Shown here piece after piece: positions 1-7,739 of a DNA stretch of 64,000 bases. Where the stretch lies: assembly GCA_020630955.1 (NCBI GenBank), contig JAHDIE010000001.1:35911-99910 (forward strand), given 5' to 3'. Within the stretch, counting starts at the first letter, position 1. Every line of letters begins with the position of its first letter. The translations under genes were made by a program, and so were the position numbers. The notes under the pieces are model-generated. The model did no database searches. It was not told where the DNA came from and saw only the letters and a program-made list of their open reading frames with translations. The stretch comes from Saprospiraceae bacterium. GTDB lineage: Bacteria > Bacteroidota > Bacteroidia > Chitinophagales > Saprospiraceae.

Positions 1-675
1 AAAGATGAAGTATTTACCATGAGTGAAGTGATCCGGCAGGAAACAGGCTTGGTTAGAGTTGGATGTTTGGCTGGTCCAAATCTGTCCAAAGAGATTTTAA
101 TGAACAAACCAGCCGCCACTGTAATTGCTTCGCCATTTAATGAAGTGATCCAAATGGGTACAGAGGCATTAAAATCGAATAAGTTTTACATTTTTAGTTC
201 TTTTGAACTACAAGGGACTGAATTGGTGGGAGCATTCAAAAACATTTTCGCGATTGTTGCAGGAATTATTGAAGGTTCTCAATTGGGAAAAAACGTATTT
301 GGATTGTTAATCACAAGGGCAATGAGAGAAATGATTAATTTCCTGGAGCTTCTTGATTCGGATAAGACACCTGCCTTAGGTACTGCAGGATTGGGTGATC
401 TTGTAGCTACTTCAGCAAGTGGAGATAGTCGTAATTTTTCGTTTGGCAAGAAACTTTCGACGGGACTAAGTCTTGATGAAATCATGAAAACTCAGAACGA
501 GTTGGCAGAAGGGGTTAGAACATTAAAGGCTGCATATCTATTGTCAAAGGAATACAATATTGATGCACCGATTACCAATATGCTACATCAAGTTGTTTAT
601 GAAGGATTAGACTTTAATCGTGCCTTAAGTTTTATGATGTCTTATCCATTTTCAGAAGATGTTGATTACATGTAA
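1..675 (+). CDS. gpsA: Glycerol-3-phosphate dehydrogenase [NAD(P)+], C-terminal part
   Basis: This is the C-terminal two thirds of the cytosolic enzyme that reduces dihydroxyacetone phosphate to sn-glycerol-3-phosphate for phospholipid synthesis. The frame is open from base 1, so the gene begins upstream of the window and the Met at base 19 is internal. Visible family landmarks are the GPN motif (LAGPNLSKEI), the substrate-binding segment with the conserved KN pair (VGAFKNIFAIVAGI), and GLGDLVATSASGDSRN, the typical GLGDL...SRN block. The length to the stop fits the family. It is followed after about 40 bases by a coiled-coil gene on the same strand, so co-transcription is possible. The missing N-terminus holds the NAD-binding Rossmann glycine motif. 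The family assignment is secure. Confidence 0.93.
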   Translation, partial: KDEVFTMSEVIRQETGLVRVGCLAGPNLSKEILMNKPAATVIASPFNEVIQMGTEALKSNKFYIFSSFELQGTELVGAFKNIFAIVAGIIEGSQLGKNVFGLLITRAMREMINFLELLDSDKTPALGTAGLGDLVATSASGDSRNFSFGKKLSTGLSLDEIMKTQNELAEGVRTLKAAYLLSKEYNIDAPITNMLHQVVYEGLDFNRALSFMMSYPFSEDVDYM

Positions 676-717
676 CCAATGCATTGTTTTTTTGTTACTT
701 TTAGAAAAAGAAGCATA

Positions 718-1269
718 ATGAATATAGACCTTAATGAGTTATTTAATCCAAACAAGGATTTAGATGAAAAATCCACTATGGCTTTGTTGAGAGCATTGGT
801 TGGTTCTCACAACTCTGGATTCGATTATTTAAAATTTAAAAAATCCGTCAAATCCTTGGGGTCAATGAACATGGATGAAGGCACAAGTTACAAATCAGCC
901 TTTACCACTGCCAGTACCATGGGTCTTACTAAAAAGAAGCTGCTCGCAAGTGCAAATCGATATTTGAATGTATTAAAAACTGAAAGTGAATCCTTTACTG
1001 ATGCGCTCAGATCTCAAATAGATAAAAATGTCAATAGCAGAGAGTCAATGATTGCTCAATTGGAGCAAAGAATCGCAGAAAACAAAGCAAAAATTGCAGA
1101 TTTGGAAAAGGAAATACTACTTTTTCAAAATAAAATAGACAATGTAGATAGTGATATAGAGGCAGCACAATTAAAAATAGATACAACAAAAGAGCGTTTT
1201 CGGAACGCTTATGTCACAATATCAGATATAATTAAGAAGGATATTGAACTCATAGACTTATATTTGTAA
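718..1269 (+). CDS. Coiled-coil protein of unknown function, partner of the PspA-like gene
   Basis: A 183-residue protein with no signal peptide or membrane segment. I chose the ATG at 718 (MNIDLNELFNPNKD) over the longer frame starting at 679, because the extra N-terminus is a Cys/Phe-rich stretch unlike a protein start and nearly abuts the gpsA stop. Residues about 10-90 are mixed helical. Residues about 90-165 form a strong heptad coiled coil rich in E, K, Q and I. The stop is only 15 bases before the membrane-tethered PspA-like gene, so the two are probably translated from one mRNA and may form a complex. I do not recognise a named family. Function is unknown; a cytosolic partner of the next gene is inference from position and coiled-coil character. 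Confidence 0.75.
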   Translation: MNIDLNELFNPNKDLDEKSTMALLRALVGSHNSGFDYLKFKKSVKSLGSMNMDEGTSYKSAFTTASTMGLTKKKLLASANRYLNVLKTESESFTDALRSQIDKNVNSRESMIAQLEQRIAENKAKIADLEKEILLFQNKIDNVDSDIEAAQLKIDTTKERFRNAYVTISDIIKKDIELIDLYL

Positions 1270-1284
1270 AAAACCCACAACTAC

Positions 1285-2283
1285 ATGGCGACAAATAAAC
1301 GTAAATCATTTTGGAGTAAACCTGAAGGGGTAACTGGTATGATCTTTCTGGTTGGGATCATTGGAGTTCTGGCCTATCTTGGGATGGGATTATTCGAATT
1401 TTTCGCAGGCGGAGGAATTGGGACTATTGTTGGACTAGGGATTTTAGGCGTTGTTGCATTTATGGCCATCGATAAGAAGACAAGAACATTGATCTCTTAT
1501 ATGTATCAAAATGTAATGCGAAAAATCACTGGTATTTTCATAACCATTGATCCAATTGGCATTTTGAAAAATTATATTTCAGATTTAGAAAATAATCTGA
1601 AGAAAATGGGCAAACAAATTGGGGGACTAAAAGGTCAAATGAGAAAAATCAAAACCATGGTTGAAGAAAACAACCGTGAGATTGAAAACAATATGATCAT
1701 TGCCAAAAAAGCAAAACAGATTGGACAAGAAAGCCAATTGGTGCTTGCAACAAGAAAGGCCGCAAGACTAAAAGAATCCAATAGTAAGTATGTAGCCTTA
1801 CATAAAAAAATGGCAGTACTTTATAAGGTACTCACCAAAATGTATTCTAATTCAGAAATACTTTTAGAAGATACCAAAGATCAAGTAAAGGTAAAAGAAC
1901 AAGAATACAAAGCCATTAAAGCTTCAAATTCAGCCATGAAATCTGCAATGAGTATTATCAAAGGAGATCCAGATAGAAGAGCAATGTTTGATCAAGCCAT
2001 GGAACACATTGCTGACGATGTCTCCAACAAAGTTGGTGAAATGGAACAATTTATGGAAATGTCATCAGACTTCATGAATTCAATTGACGTTCAGAATGGG
2101 GTGTTTGAAGAAAAAGGATTGAGAATGTTAGAAGAATACGAAAAGAAAAGCACGCTACTTTTAATGGGAGGGCTTGAAAAAACAGATGAAGATATATTGG
2201 ATTTGAATGAAGCAAGACCAGATATTGAGTACAGAGGACGTGCAGATGGTGCAGACAATGACTATGAAGGTTTGTTTGACTAA
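1285..2283 (+). CDS. Membrane-tethered PspA/IM30-like coiled-coil protein
   Basis: A 332-residue protein with two hydrophobic helices near the N-terminus (about residues 18-40 and 44-62) followed by a long charged coiled coil from about residue 85 to 250. The segment beginning DPIGILKNYISDLE and the long E/K/Q-rich helices resemble the PspA/Vipp1 (ESCRT-III-like) fold, which starts with a DP...I.D motif and four long helices. Classical PspA is a peripheral protein with an amphipathic N-terminal helix, so the two transmembrane helices here are unusual. The C-terminal 60 residues are acidic and look disordered. It sits 15 bases after the coiled-coil gene and 16 bases before apbE. A role in membrane maintenance or stress is inferred from the fold resemblance only. 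Confidence 0.65.
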   Translation: MATNKRKSFWSKPEGVTGMIFLVGIIGVLAYLGMGLFEFFAGGGIGTIVGLGILGVVAFMAIDKKTRTLISYMYQNVMRKITGIFITIDPIGILKNYISDLENNLKKMGKQIGGLKGQMRKIKTMVEENNREIENNMIIAKKAKQIGQESQLVLATRKAARLKESNSKYVALHKKMAVLYKVLTKMYSNSEILLEDTKDQVKVKEQEYKAIKASNSAMKSAMSIIKGDPDRRAMFDQAMEHIADDVSNKVGEMEQFMEMSSDFMNSIDVQNGVFEEKGLRMLEEYEKKSTLLLMGGLEKTDEDILDLNEARPDIEYRGRADGADNDYEGLFD

Positions 2284-2299
2284 CAATAAAATAATAAAA

Positions 2300-3400
2300 A
2301 TGATCAAGCCACTCAATTATGTTTTAATAATTGTAGTGGCTTTTTCATGTCAAGAAAACAATAATTCAATCAAGACAAGTACTTCCCCACCCAATTCTGA
2401 AAACATAGAATCATGGGAAACGATCCGTGGACAAACCATGGGTACCACCTACAATATTAAATTTAACACCAAGGGTAAAGCATTTAATAATTTAAAAAGA
2501 ACCATTGACTCTACATTGGTAAGCATCAATGCTGCCGTATCAACTTATGAACCGGAGTCCATCATTTCAAACTTTAATAAGACCACAGTTCAAGAAGTTA
2601 CACTTAGTGGAAAATCCTTACTCGATCGGCATTTTATTAATAATTATATGAGCTCCAAACTTGTATATTCAGACACTGATGGAGCATTTGATGCAACGGT
2701 TATGCCTCTGGTTAATTATTGGGGCTTTGGTTATACATCCAAAAAACCTGTTACAAAAATTGATAGTAATCATGTGTCGCAACTTCAACAGCTTGTGGGA
2801 ATGAATAAGATAATGGACCACAATGATGCAGAAGATAAGAGCATCAACAATTTCACACTTAGAAAACTACAATCAACTATTAGCCTTGACTTCAGTGGTA
2901 TTGCTAAAGGTTATGGAGTAGATATCATTGCTCAATTACTAGATGATCATGATATAGAAACATACATGGTAGAAATTGGAGGTGAAGTAAAGGTTGCCAC
3001 TGGGAATAACAGTTCGAAAATATGGAAAGTAGGTATCAATGAACCGCTAAAGGAATCATCCCTTTATTCAATGAACTCAATTGTCAATCCAAAAAATATG
3101 GCAATGGCAACATCTGGAAATTACAGAAACTATTACGAAACAAATGATCTAGAGTATGGTCATGAAATAAACCCCGTCACTGGATTTCCGATTCAAACAG
3201 ACATTTTTTCTGCTTCGGTAATCCATGAAAGTTGCCAATTTGCTGATGCCTATGCTACAGCATTTATGATTATGGGGCTACAAAAATCTTTAGCCTTAGT
3301 TAATGCAAGGCCAGATCTTGAAGCTTGTTTTATCATTAAAAAAAACGACGAATTGGTTAATGTTTATAGTTATGGCTTTGAACAATATGTTATAGAATAA
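2300..3400 (+). CDS. apbE: FAD:protein FMN transferase, lipoprotein (ApbE family)
   Basis: ApbE enzymes move FMN from FAD onto a Thr of periplasmic or membrane flavoproteins such as NqrC or RnfG, using Mg2+. I chose the ATG at 2300 (366 residues), because it gives a lipoprotein signal with Cys17 (VVAFSC) and avoids a long overlap with the upstream gene. Family blocks are all visible: TMGTTYNIKF, VSTYEPESIISNFN, DGAFDATVMPLVNYWGFG, SLDFSGIAKGYGVD, VEIGGEVKV, MATSGNYRNYYE and GHEINPVTGFPI, plus ADAYATAFMIMG near the C-terminus carrying the metal-binding Asp. The length matches the family. No flavinylation target gene lies in the window. The stop converges with the next gene 4 bases away. Confidence 0.93.
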   Translation: MIKPLNYVLIIVVAFSCQENNNSIKTSTSPPNSENIESWETIRGQTMGTTYNIKFNTKGKAFNNLKRTIDSTLVSINAAVSTYEPESIISNFNKTTVQEVTLSGKSLLDRHFINNYMSSKLVYSDTDGAFDATVMPLVNYWGFGYTSKKPVTKIDSNHVSQLQQLVGMNKIMDHNDAEDKSINNFTLRKLQSTISLDFSGIAKGYGVDIIAQLLDDHDIETYMVEIGGEVKVATGNNSSKIWKVGINEPLKESSLYSMNSIVNPKNMAMATSGNYRNYYETNDLEYGHEINPVTGFPIQTDIFSASVIHESCQFADAYATAFMIMGLQKSLALVNARPDLEACFIIKKNDELVNVYSYGFEQYVIE

Positions 3401-3404
3401 GCCA

Positions 3405-4085
3405 TCACTCTGATATACTTCTTCTTATTCCTAGTTCTCCTCCATATGACCATAAGTGCTCTTTAAAGTCAGTGTTCACAAGATTGGTCAAATGATGTTT
3501 ATAATTGAATTGGAAAAACAAACAGGTTTCCTCAGATAAATAATAATTTAAACCAACAGCCACATTTCCCGTAAGGTGAAAAGTTTTAAAACCAGTATTT
3601 GATGGATTCCTTTCATAAGTTGTTTCCTCTTCCTCGTCTTGTATTTTAACAACTCGATTGGTTGCATAATAAGTTGGAGAAATACCCATCTCAACAAATG
3701 GTTTCAGAGTATTATCATTGGAAAACTCATAACGCAAAGTGACCGGTATTTCGAGAAATAAATAATCATAAAAAAATTGAATCCTGGTCATTTCTCCAGT
3801 AGAAAAAGTCAATACTCTTTCTTGGGTTTTATATCCAAGACTTGCTAATCTTAGGCCGGTTTTTAAATTCACTTTTGATGCTATTCGTAAATTAAAATTA
3901 AAACCTAAATGATAATTAGACTTTGGAGTCTCCGTTTCGTTTCGAACCATCTCAACAGCGCTTCCATTATCATCGATGATTCTAAAAGAGACATTGATCC
4001 CTCCTAAAACATCAACAGATGATTTAATCTGGCCAAAACTTATATTCCCTACGAAAAGAAAAAGTACGATTACAATTCTACACAT
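3405..4085 (-). CDS. Outer-membrane beta-barrel protein (PorT/OMP_b-brl type)
   Basis: A 226-residue protein with an N-terminal signal peptide (about residues 1-18, ending SFG|Q) and a series of alternating amphipathic strands, typical of small eight-stranded outer-membrane barrels of Bacteroidota. Examples of the strand pattern are HLGFNFNLRIASKVNLKTG and VAVGLNYYLSEETCLFFQFN. The C-terminal half shows regularly spaced aromatic girdle residues. It stands alone, divergent from the racemase gene and convergent with apbE. Substrate or partner cannot be read from the sequence; such barrels are often structural or assist secretion systems. Confidence 0.7.
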   Translation of the reverse strand: MCRIVIVLFLFVGNISFGQIKSSVDVLGGINVSFRIIDDNGSAVEMVRNETETPKSNYHLGFNFNLRIASKVNLKTGLRLASLGYKTQERVLTFSTGEMTRIQFFYDYLFLEIPVTLRYEFSNDNTLKPFVEMGISPTYYATNRVVKIQDEEEETTYERNPSNTGFKTFHLTGNVAVGLNYYLSEETCLFFQFNYKHHLTNLVNTDFKEHLWSYGGELGIRRSISE

Positions 4086-4272
4086 GATGCAAAATAAATA
4101 AGATGAAGCGAAATTTTAGAATTCTACAAACTTATTTGAGTTAAATACCAAATAACTTTGTTCTATAGGATCTTTGCATTGCAAATGAGAAATTTAGTAA
4201 CTTATGGTTTAATCAGACTCATTGTAAACAAACAAGAACCTTCAATTATTAACAAAATTTCGACAACAAACC

Positions 4273-5070
4273 ATGCGAATACTACCCTTGATTTTAATAT
4301 TGTGCCTTTCTGCTTGCATTGGTTCAGAAGAACTGAAAGAATCAAATAGTGATTCTGAAAAACAAAATCAAATGAGAAAACTTGGTCTGATAGGTGGAAC
4401 TTCGTGGCATTCGACAATAGAATACTACCAATACATTAACGAATCGGTCAATAATCATTTCGGAAATAACACCAATCCTCCATTGATGGTTTATACAATG
4501 AATCAAGCCATGGTTCACAAGTTCCAGGTAGAGAATAATTGGGAAGGCATTGCCAACATGCTGATAGAGGCCGGTAGTAATCTACAAAAAGCAGGAGCAG
4601 AAAAAGTCATGTTTTGTGCCAATACACCTCACAAAGTCTATGATGATGTTCAACGAAAATTAGAAATTCCGATCATACATATTGCAGATGCCACAGCAGA
4701 AATCATTAAAAAACAAAATGTTCATAAAGTTGGCTTTCTCGGGACCAAATATACGATGACAGAAAACTTCATTACAGAGCGTATTACCGATCAAGGAGTT
4801 GAAGTAATAAAACCAATCCAACCAGAGGAAATTGAAGAATTACATCGAATTATAATAGAAGAATTAACTTATGGAAAAATTCTGCCTTCTTCAAAAGAAT
4901 ATGTTCTCAGTATCATTCAAGAATTTATTGATCAAGGAGCAAGCGGAGTTGTATTAGCTTGCACTGAGTTTCCGTTAATGATCGATGAAGAAGATGTACC
5001 CATCTCTATATTTAATACTACAAAGATTCATGCCGACGCTGGTGTAAAATTTATTTTGAAAGATATTTAA
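4273..5070 (+). CDS. Aspartate/glutamate racemase-family protein with lipoprotein leader
   Basis: A 265-residue protein of the cofactor-independent two-cysteine Asp/Glu racemase superfamily (RacD-like). The catalytic pair is present: Cys115 in VMFCANTPH and Cys230 in VVLACTEFPLMI, and the N-terminal LGLIGGTSWHSTIEYY block matches the family's GGmgp..T..Y pattern. Unusually, the first 20 residues form a lipoprotein signal with Cys15 (LCLSAC), which would place the enzyme in the periplasm or on the outer membrane. A second in-frame ATG at 4372 (Met34, just before KLGLIGG) would give a normal cytosolic racemase, so two products are conceivable. D-amino acid formation is the inferred reaction. 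The substrate is not determinable. Confidence 0.85.
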   Translation: MRILPLILILCLSACIGSEELKESNSDSEKQNQMRKLGLIGGTSWHSTIEYYQYINESVNNHFGNNTNPPLMVYTMNQAMVHKFQVENNWEGIANMLIEAGSNLQKAGAEKVMFCANTPHKVYDDVQRKLEIPIIHIADATAEIIKKQNVHKVGFLGTKYTMTENFITERITDQGVEVIKPIQPEEIEELHRIIIEELTYGKILPSSKEYVLSIIQEFIDQGASGVVLACTEFPLMIDEEDVPISIFNTTKIHADAGVKFILKDI

Positions 5071-5110
5071 TTATAAAAAAGTTTTATCTTTTATCACAGA
5101 CAGTCATGAT

Positions 5111-6721
5111 ATGAAAAGTTTTAAGCTTCAAAACGAACCAATTTCAAATAAATGCATTTTAATTTTATTGACAATTCCATTCTTGGTTTCAATTCTTTCT
5201 TGCTCGAATCAAACTGAAGTACAAAATAATAAACACAATGTTTTATTTATTTCTATAGATGACTTAAGAACAAGTTTAGGCGTTTATGGAGACAGCATTG
5301 TTATTTCTCCTAATATAGACCAACTTGCATCCGAGGGATTTACATTTAGAGAAAGCTTTTGTCAATCTGCAGTATGTGCACCATCAAGAGCAAGTTTGAT
5401 GACTGGACTTAGACCGGATTCTACACGAGTTTGGCATCTTGGTGATCAATTCAGAAAAATCAATCCATCTACAGTAACCATGCCGCAGCATTTTTCAAAG
5501 TTTGGGTATCACACGGTCAACATTGGTAAAATTTTTCATAACTATATGCCAGATTCTATTTCTTGGGATGAACCTGATCTCAGGCCTTCACGCTATCTAA
5601 AACAAGATTGGCTAAAGCGAGATGGTGAAACTTTTTACATAAGTCCTGAAGTAAATAAATCACAAGAAATAAAAAGGGATTCGTTGTTAAAGCTTAAGCC
5701 AATTAGATACGCTGATGGTTGGAACACGGGTCCCGCTTGGGAGGCAGCAGATGTCCATGATACCATGTATTATGATGGAGCACAAACAAAGTTGGCAAAA
5801 CAAACAATATCAAGATTAGCGCAAATTGAACAGCCATTCTATATGGGCTTGGGTTTCTTTAGACCTCATCTTCCGTTTACTGTTCCTAAAAAATATTGGG
5901 ACCTATACAATCCAAATCAAATCCCTCTTCCTATCAATCCACAGATTCCAAATAAGGCCCCAATTCAGGCTATGAATTCAATGTATGAACTTAGGCACTA
6001 CGATGATTTTGGGCACATTACTCACCCTACAGGAAATTATAAACTAAGCGAAGATACAATTCGAACATTGCGGCATGGCTATTATGCTAGCATTAGTTAC
6101 GTAGATGCGCTAATTGGAGAATTGGTTGAACACTTGAAAGATTTAGACATTTATGAAAATACCATTATTGTACTTTGGGGTGATCATGGCTATAAACTTG
6201 GAGATCACAACAGTTGGGGAAAAATGACAAATTATAATATCGATCTTAAAGTACCAATTATCATCCGATACCCGAATCAACCCAATCGAGGAGGAGAAAC
6301 TTTTGGTATAACAGAACTTGTAGACTTATTCCCTACTCTTTGCGATATCGCCAAGATTGACAGTCCCGAGTATATGCAAGGGCAAAGCATGCTTCCGTTA
6401 ATGAAAAATCCGAAGCAAGAATGGAAAACTGCAGCATTTAGTCAGTTTCACAGAAGACCTAAAGTTTCTGCAGATGGGAAAAGATATATGGGATATTCCA
6501 TGAATACAAAAACAGATCACTATATAGAATGGTATACTTGGGATCATACGACTGGAACCAAAGGTGAACTCCAAAATATAGAATTATATGACAGATTATC
6601 TGACCCCCACGAAGTTATAAATATTGCCTACCAAAAAAACATGTTCGAAAAGGTTGAAGAGTTATCCAACCAATTGAAAAAAGGATGGATTGAAGCAAAA
6701 GCCAAAGTAAAAAATGAATAA
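5111..6721 (+). CDS. Lipoprotein sulfatase, iduronate-2-sulfatase-like (S1 family)
   Basis: A 536-residue type I sulfatase that hydrolyses sulfate esters, probably on sulfated polysaccharide fragments. The signature CAPSR at Cys89-Arg93 is the site modified to formylglycine. Metal ligands are provided by SIDD (Asp50, Asp51) and by LWGDHGYKLGDHNSWGK, the usual second Asp-His block. A lipobox with Cys31 (ILSC) indicates export and lipid anchoring. The sequence after the active site (RPDSTRVWHLGDQFR) is typical of iduronate-2-sulfatase-like enzymes in Bacteroidota. It follows the racemase by 40 bases on the same strand. No formylglycine-generating or anaerobic sulfatase-maturing enzyme is visible in the window. 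The exact polysaccharide is unknown. Confidence 0.92.
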   Translation: MKSFKLQNEPISNKCILILLTIPFLVSILSCSNQTEVQNNKHNVLFISIDDLRTSLGVYGDSIVISPNIDQLASEGFTFRESFCQSAVCAPSRASLMTGLRPDSTRVWHLGDQFRKINPSTVTMPQHFSKFGYHTVNIGKIFHNYMPDSISWDEPDLRPSRYLKQDWLKRDGETFYISPEVNKSQEIKRDSLLKLKPIRYADGWNTGPAWEAADVHDTMYYDGAQTKLAKQTISRLAQIEQPFYMGLGFFRPHLPFTVPKKYWDLYNPNQIPLPINPQIPNKAPIQAMNSMYELRHYDDFGHITHPTGNYKLSEDTIRTLRHGYYASISYVDALIGELVEHLKDLDIYENTIIVLWGDHGYKLGDHNSWGKMTNYNIDLKVPIIIRYPNQPNRGGETFGITELVDLFPTLCDIAKIDSPEYMQGQSMLPLMKNPKQEWKTAAFSQFHRRPKVSADGKRYMGYSMNTKTDHYIEWYTWDHTTGTKGELQNIELYDRLSDPHEVINIAYQKNMFEKVEELSNQLKKGWIEAKAKVKNE

Positions 6722-6782
6722 TCGGAATTATAGCTTTGTATTTCTGTCCTAGCCTACACTATATGACTCAAATAAAAGTCCC

Positions 6783-6812
6783 CTTTCTCAGCAAATGAAA
6801 AGCATGAGAAAG
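6783..6812. terminator. Weak inverted repeat between convergent genes
   Basis: An 8-base inverted repeat (CTTTCTCA / TGAGAAAG) with a 14-base loop lies between the sulfatase stop and the end of the convergent secreted-protein gene. It lacks a clear T-run, so termination activity is only possible. Confidence 0.25.
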
Positions 6813-6845
6813 AGGACAAAAGCACATATTAATCAAAAAAAATAT

Positions 6846-7514
6846 CTATCGTATTTTCCTGAGCACAACCGGGCTACCTCCTTGTTTAGGATACCATACC
6901 AATTCTCTTCCAGATCTCATTACATACCTATTCCCTCTGTTATCAAAATATTCCTTTCGATCATAACTATCTTGTCGATAATAAGTCCATTCTCGATTAC
7001 TACCGATTAGTTTGGCTCTTAATCCTTCATTGGTTCGCTCTATTACAACATCTCTGTCATATTTATTTGTTCCCCAAACACCTTCCAAGCTGGTGCTCGA
7101 TGAAAAGTCTTCACGATATCCACGATCATGATTTCCGTGATGAATGCGACAGTCCGCTCCACAATTTCCATTACAAGAATCACCTAATATTTCATGTTCA
7201 ATTCGAGCCCCCCATCTATCTCTATGAAATACTATTACCCTATTTCTATGCCGAGCTCTAAATTCAAAGGCATTGTGACCTATGACTCTTATACTATTTC
7301 CTCTTCTGTCAATATATTCTCCATGGCCACAATTTCTAAATCTTGTCCAATCATAATTGACCAATCCCTTGGCTTTTATCGAATTCCCGGTACAGTTAAT
7401 TTTCACCTTTTTATTTAATTGGTGATTAAAATACTTTCCATCGTCTAATGAAAAATTGGCGCTCAGGATTAATGGTGTGAAAATTAAAGTAAGAAGTGCA
7501 ATTGTATTTTTCAT
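6846..7514 (-). CDS. Small secreted protein of unknown function, Arg/His-rich
   Basis: A 222-residue protein with a clear Sec signal peptide (about residues 1-19, LILSA|N). The mature part is rich in Arg, Asp, Asn, Gly and aromatic residues. The middle contains a Cys/His cluster (SCNGNCGADCRIHHGNH, around residues 112-128) that could bind metal or form disulfides. The C-terminal 70 residues look like a small beta domain (GVWGTNKYDRDVVIERT ... ELVWYP). I do not recognise a named family. It is transcribed alone and faces the sulfatase gene. Confidence 0.65.
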   Translation of the reverse strand: MKNTIALLTLIFTPLILSANFSLDDGKYFNHQLNKKVKINCTGNSIKAKGLVNYDWTRFRNCGHGEYIDRRGNSIRVIGHNAFEFRARHRNRVIVFHRDRWGARIEHEILGDSCNGNCGADCRIHHGNHDRGYREDFSSSTSLEGVWGTNKYDRDVVIERTNEGLRAKLIGSNREWTYYRQDSYDRKEYFDNRGNRYVMRSGRELVWYPKQGGSPVVLRKIR

Positions 7515-7739
7515 ATCAAATGATTTTAGTTACTCTAAGATCGAATGACAGTGTGTTAATTTGTCTTTTCAGGACGTTAAGAGAATGATAAAGTATAAAA
7601 TATTTAGTAATTCAAGACACGAGTAAGTATGTATGTAGAATTATGCGCTTTTTTCTTGCTTATTATATATAATATTCGTGCTTTTGTACAACTAATAGAG
7701 GACAGTTAAGTTTAGTAAGTATTAATCGGGCGTAACGGA

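Noticed and set aside
2207-2299. Upstream extension of apbE into the PspA-like gene
   Set aside because: It would destroy the lipoprotein signal position and overlap the previous gene by 77 bases; the ATG at 2300 fits.
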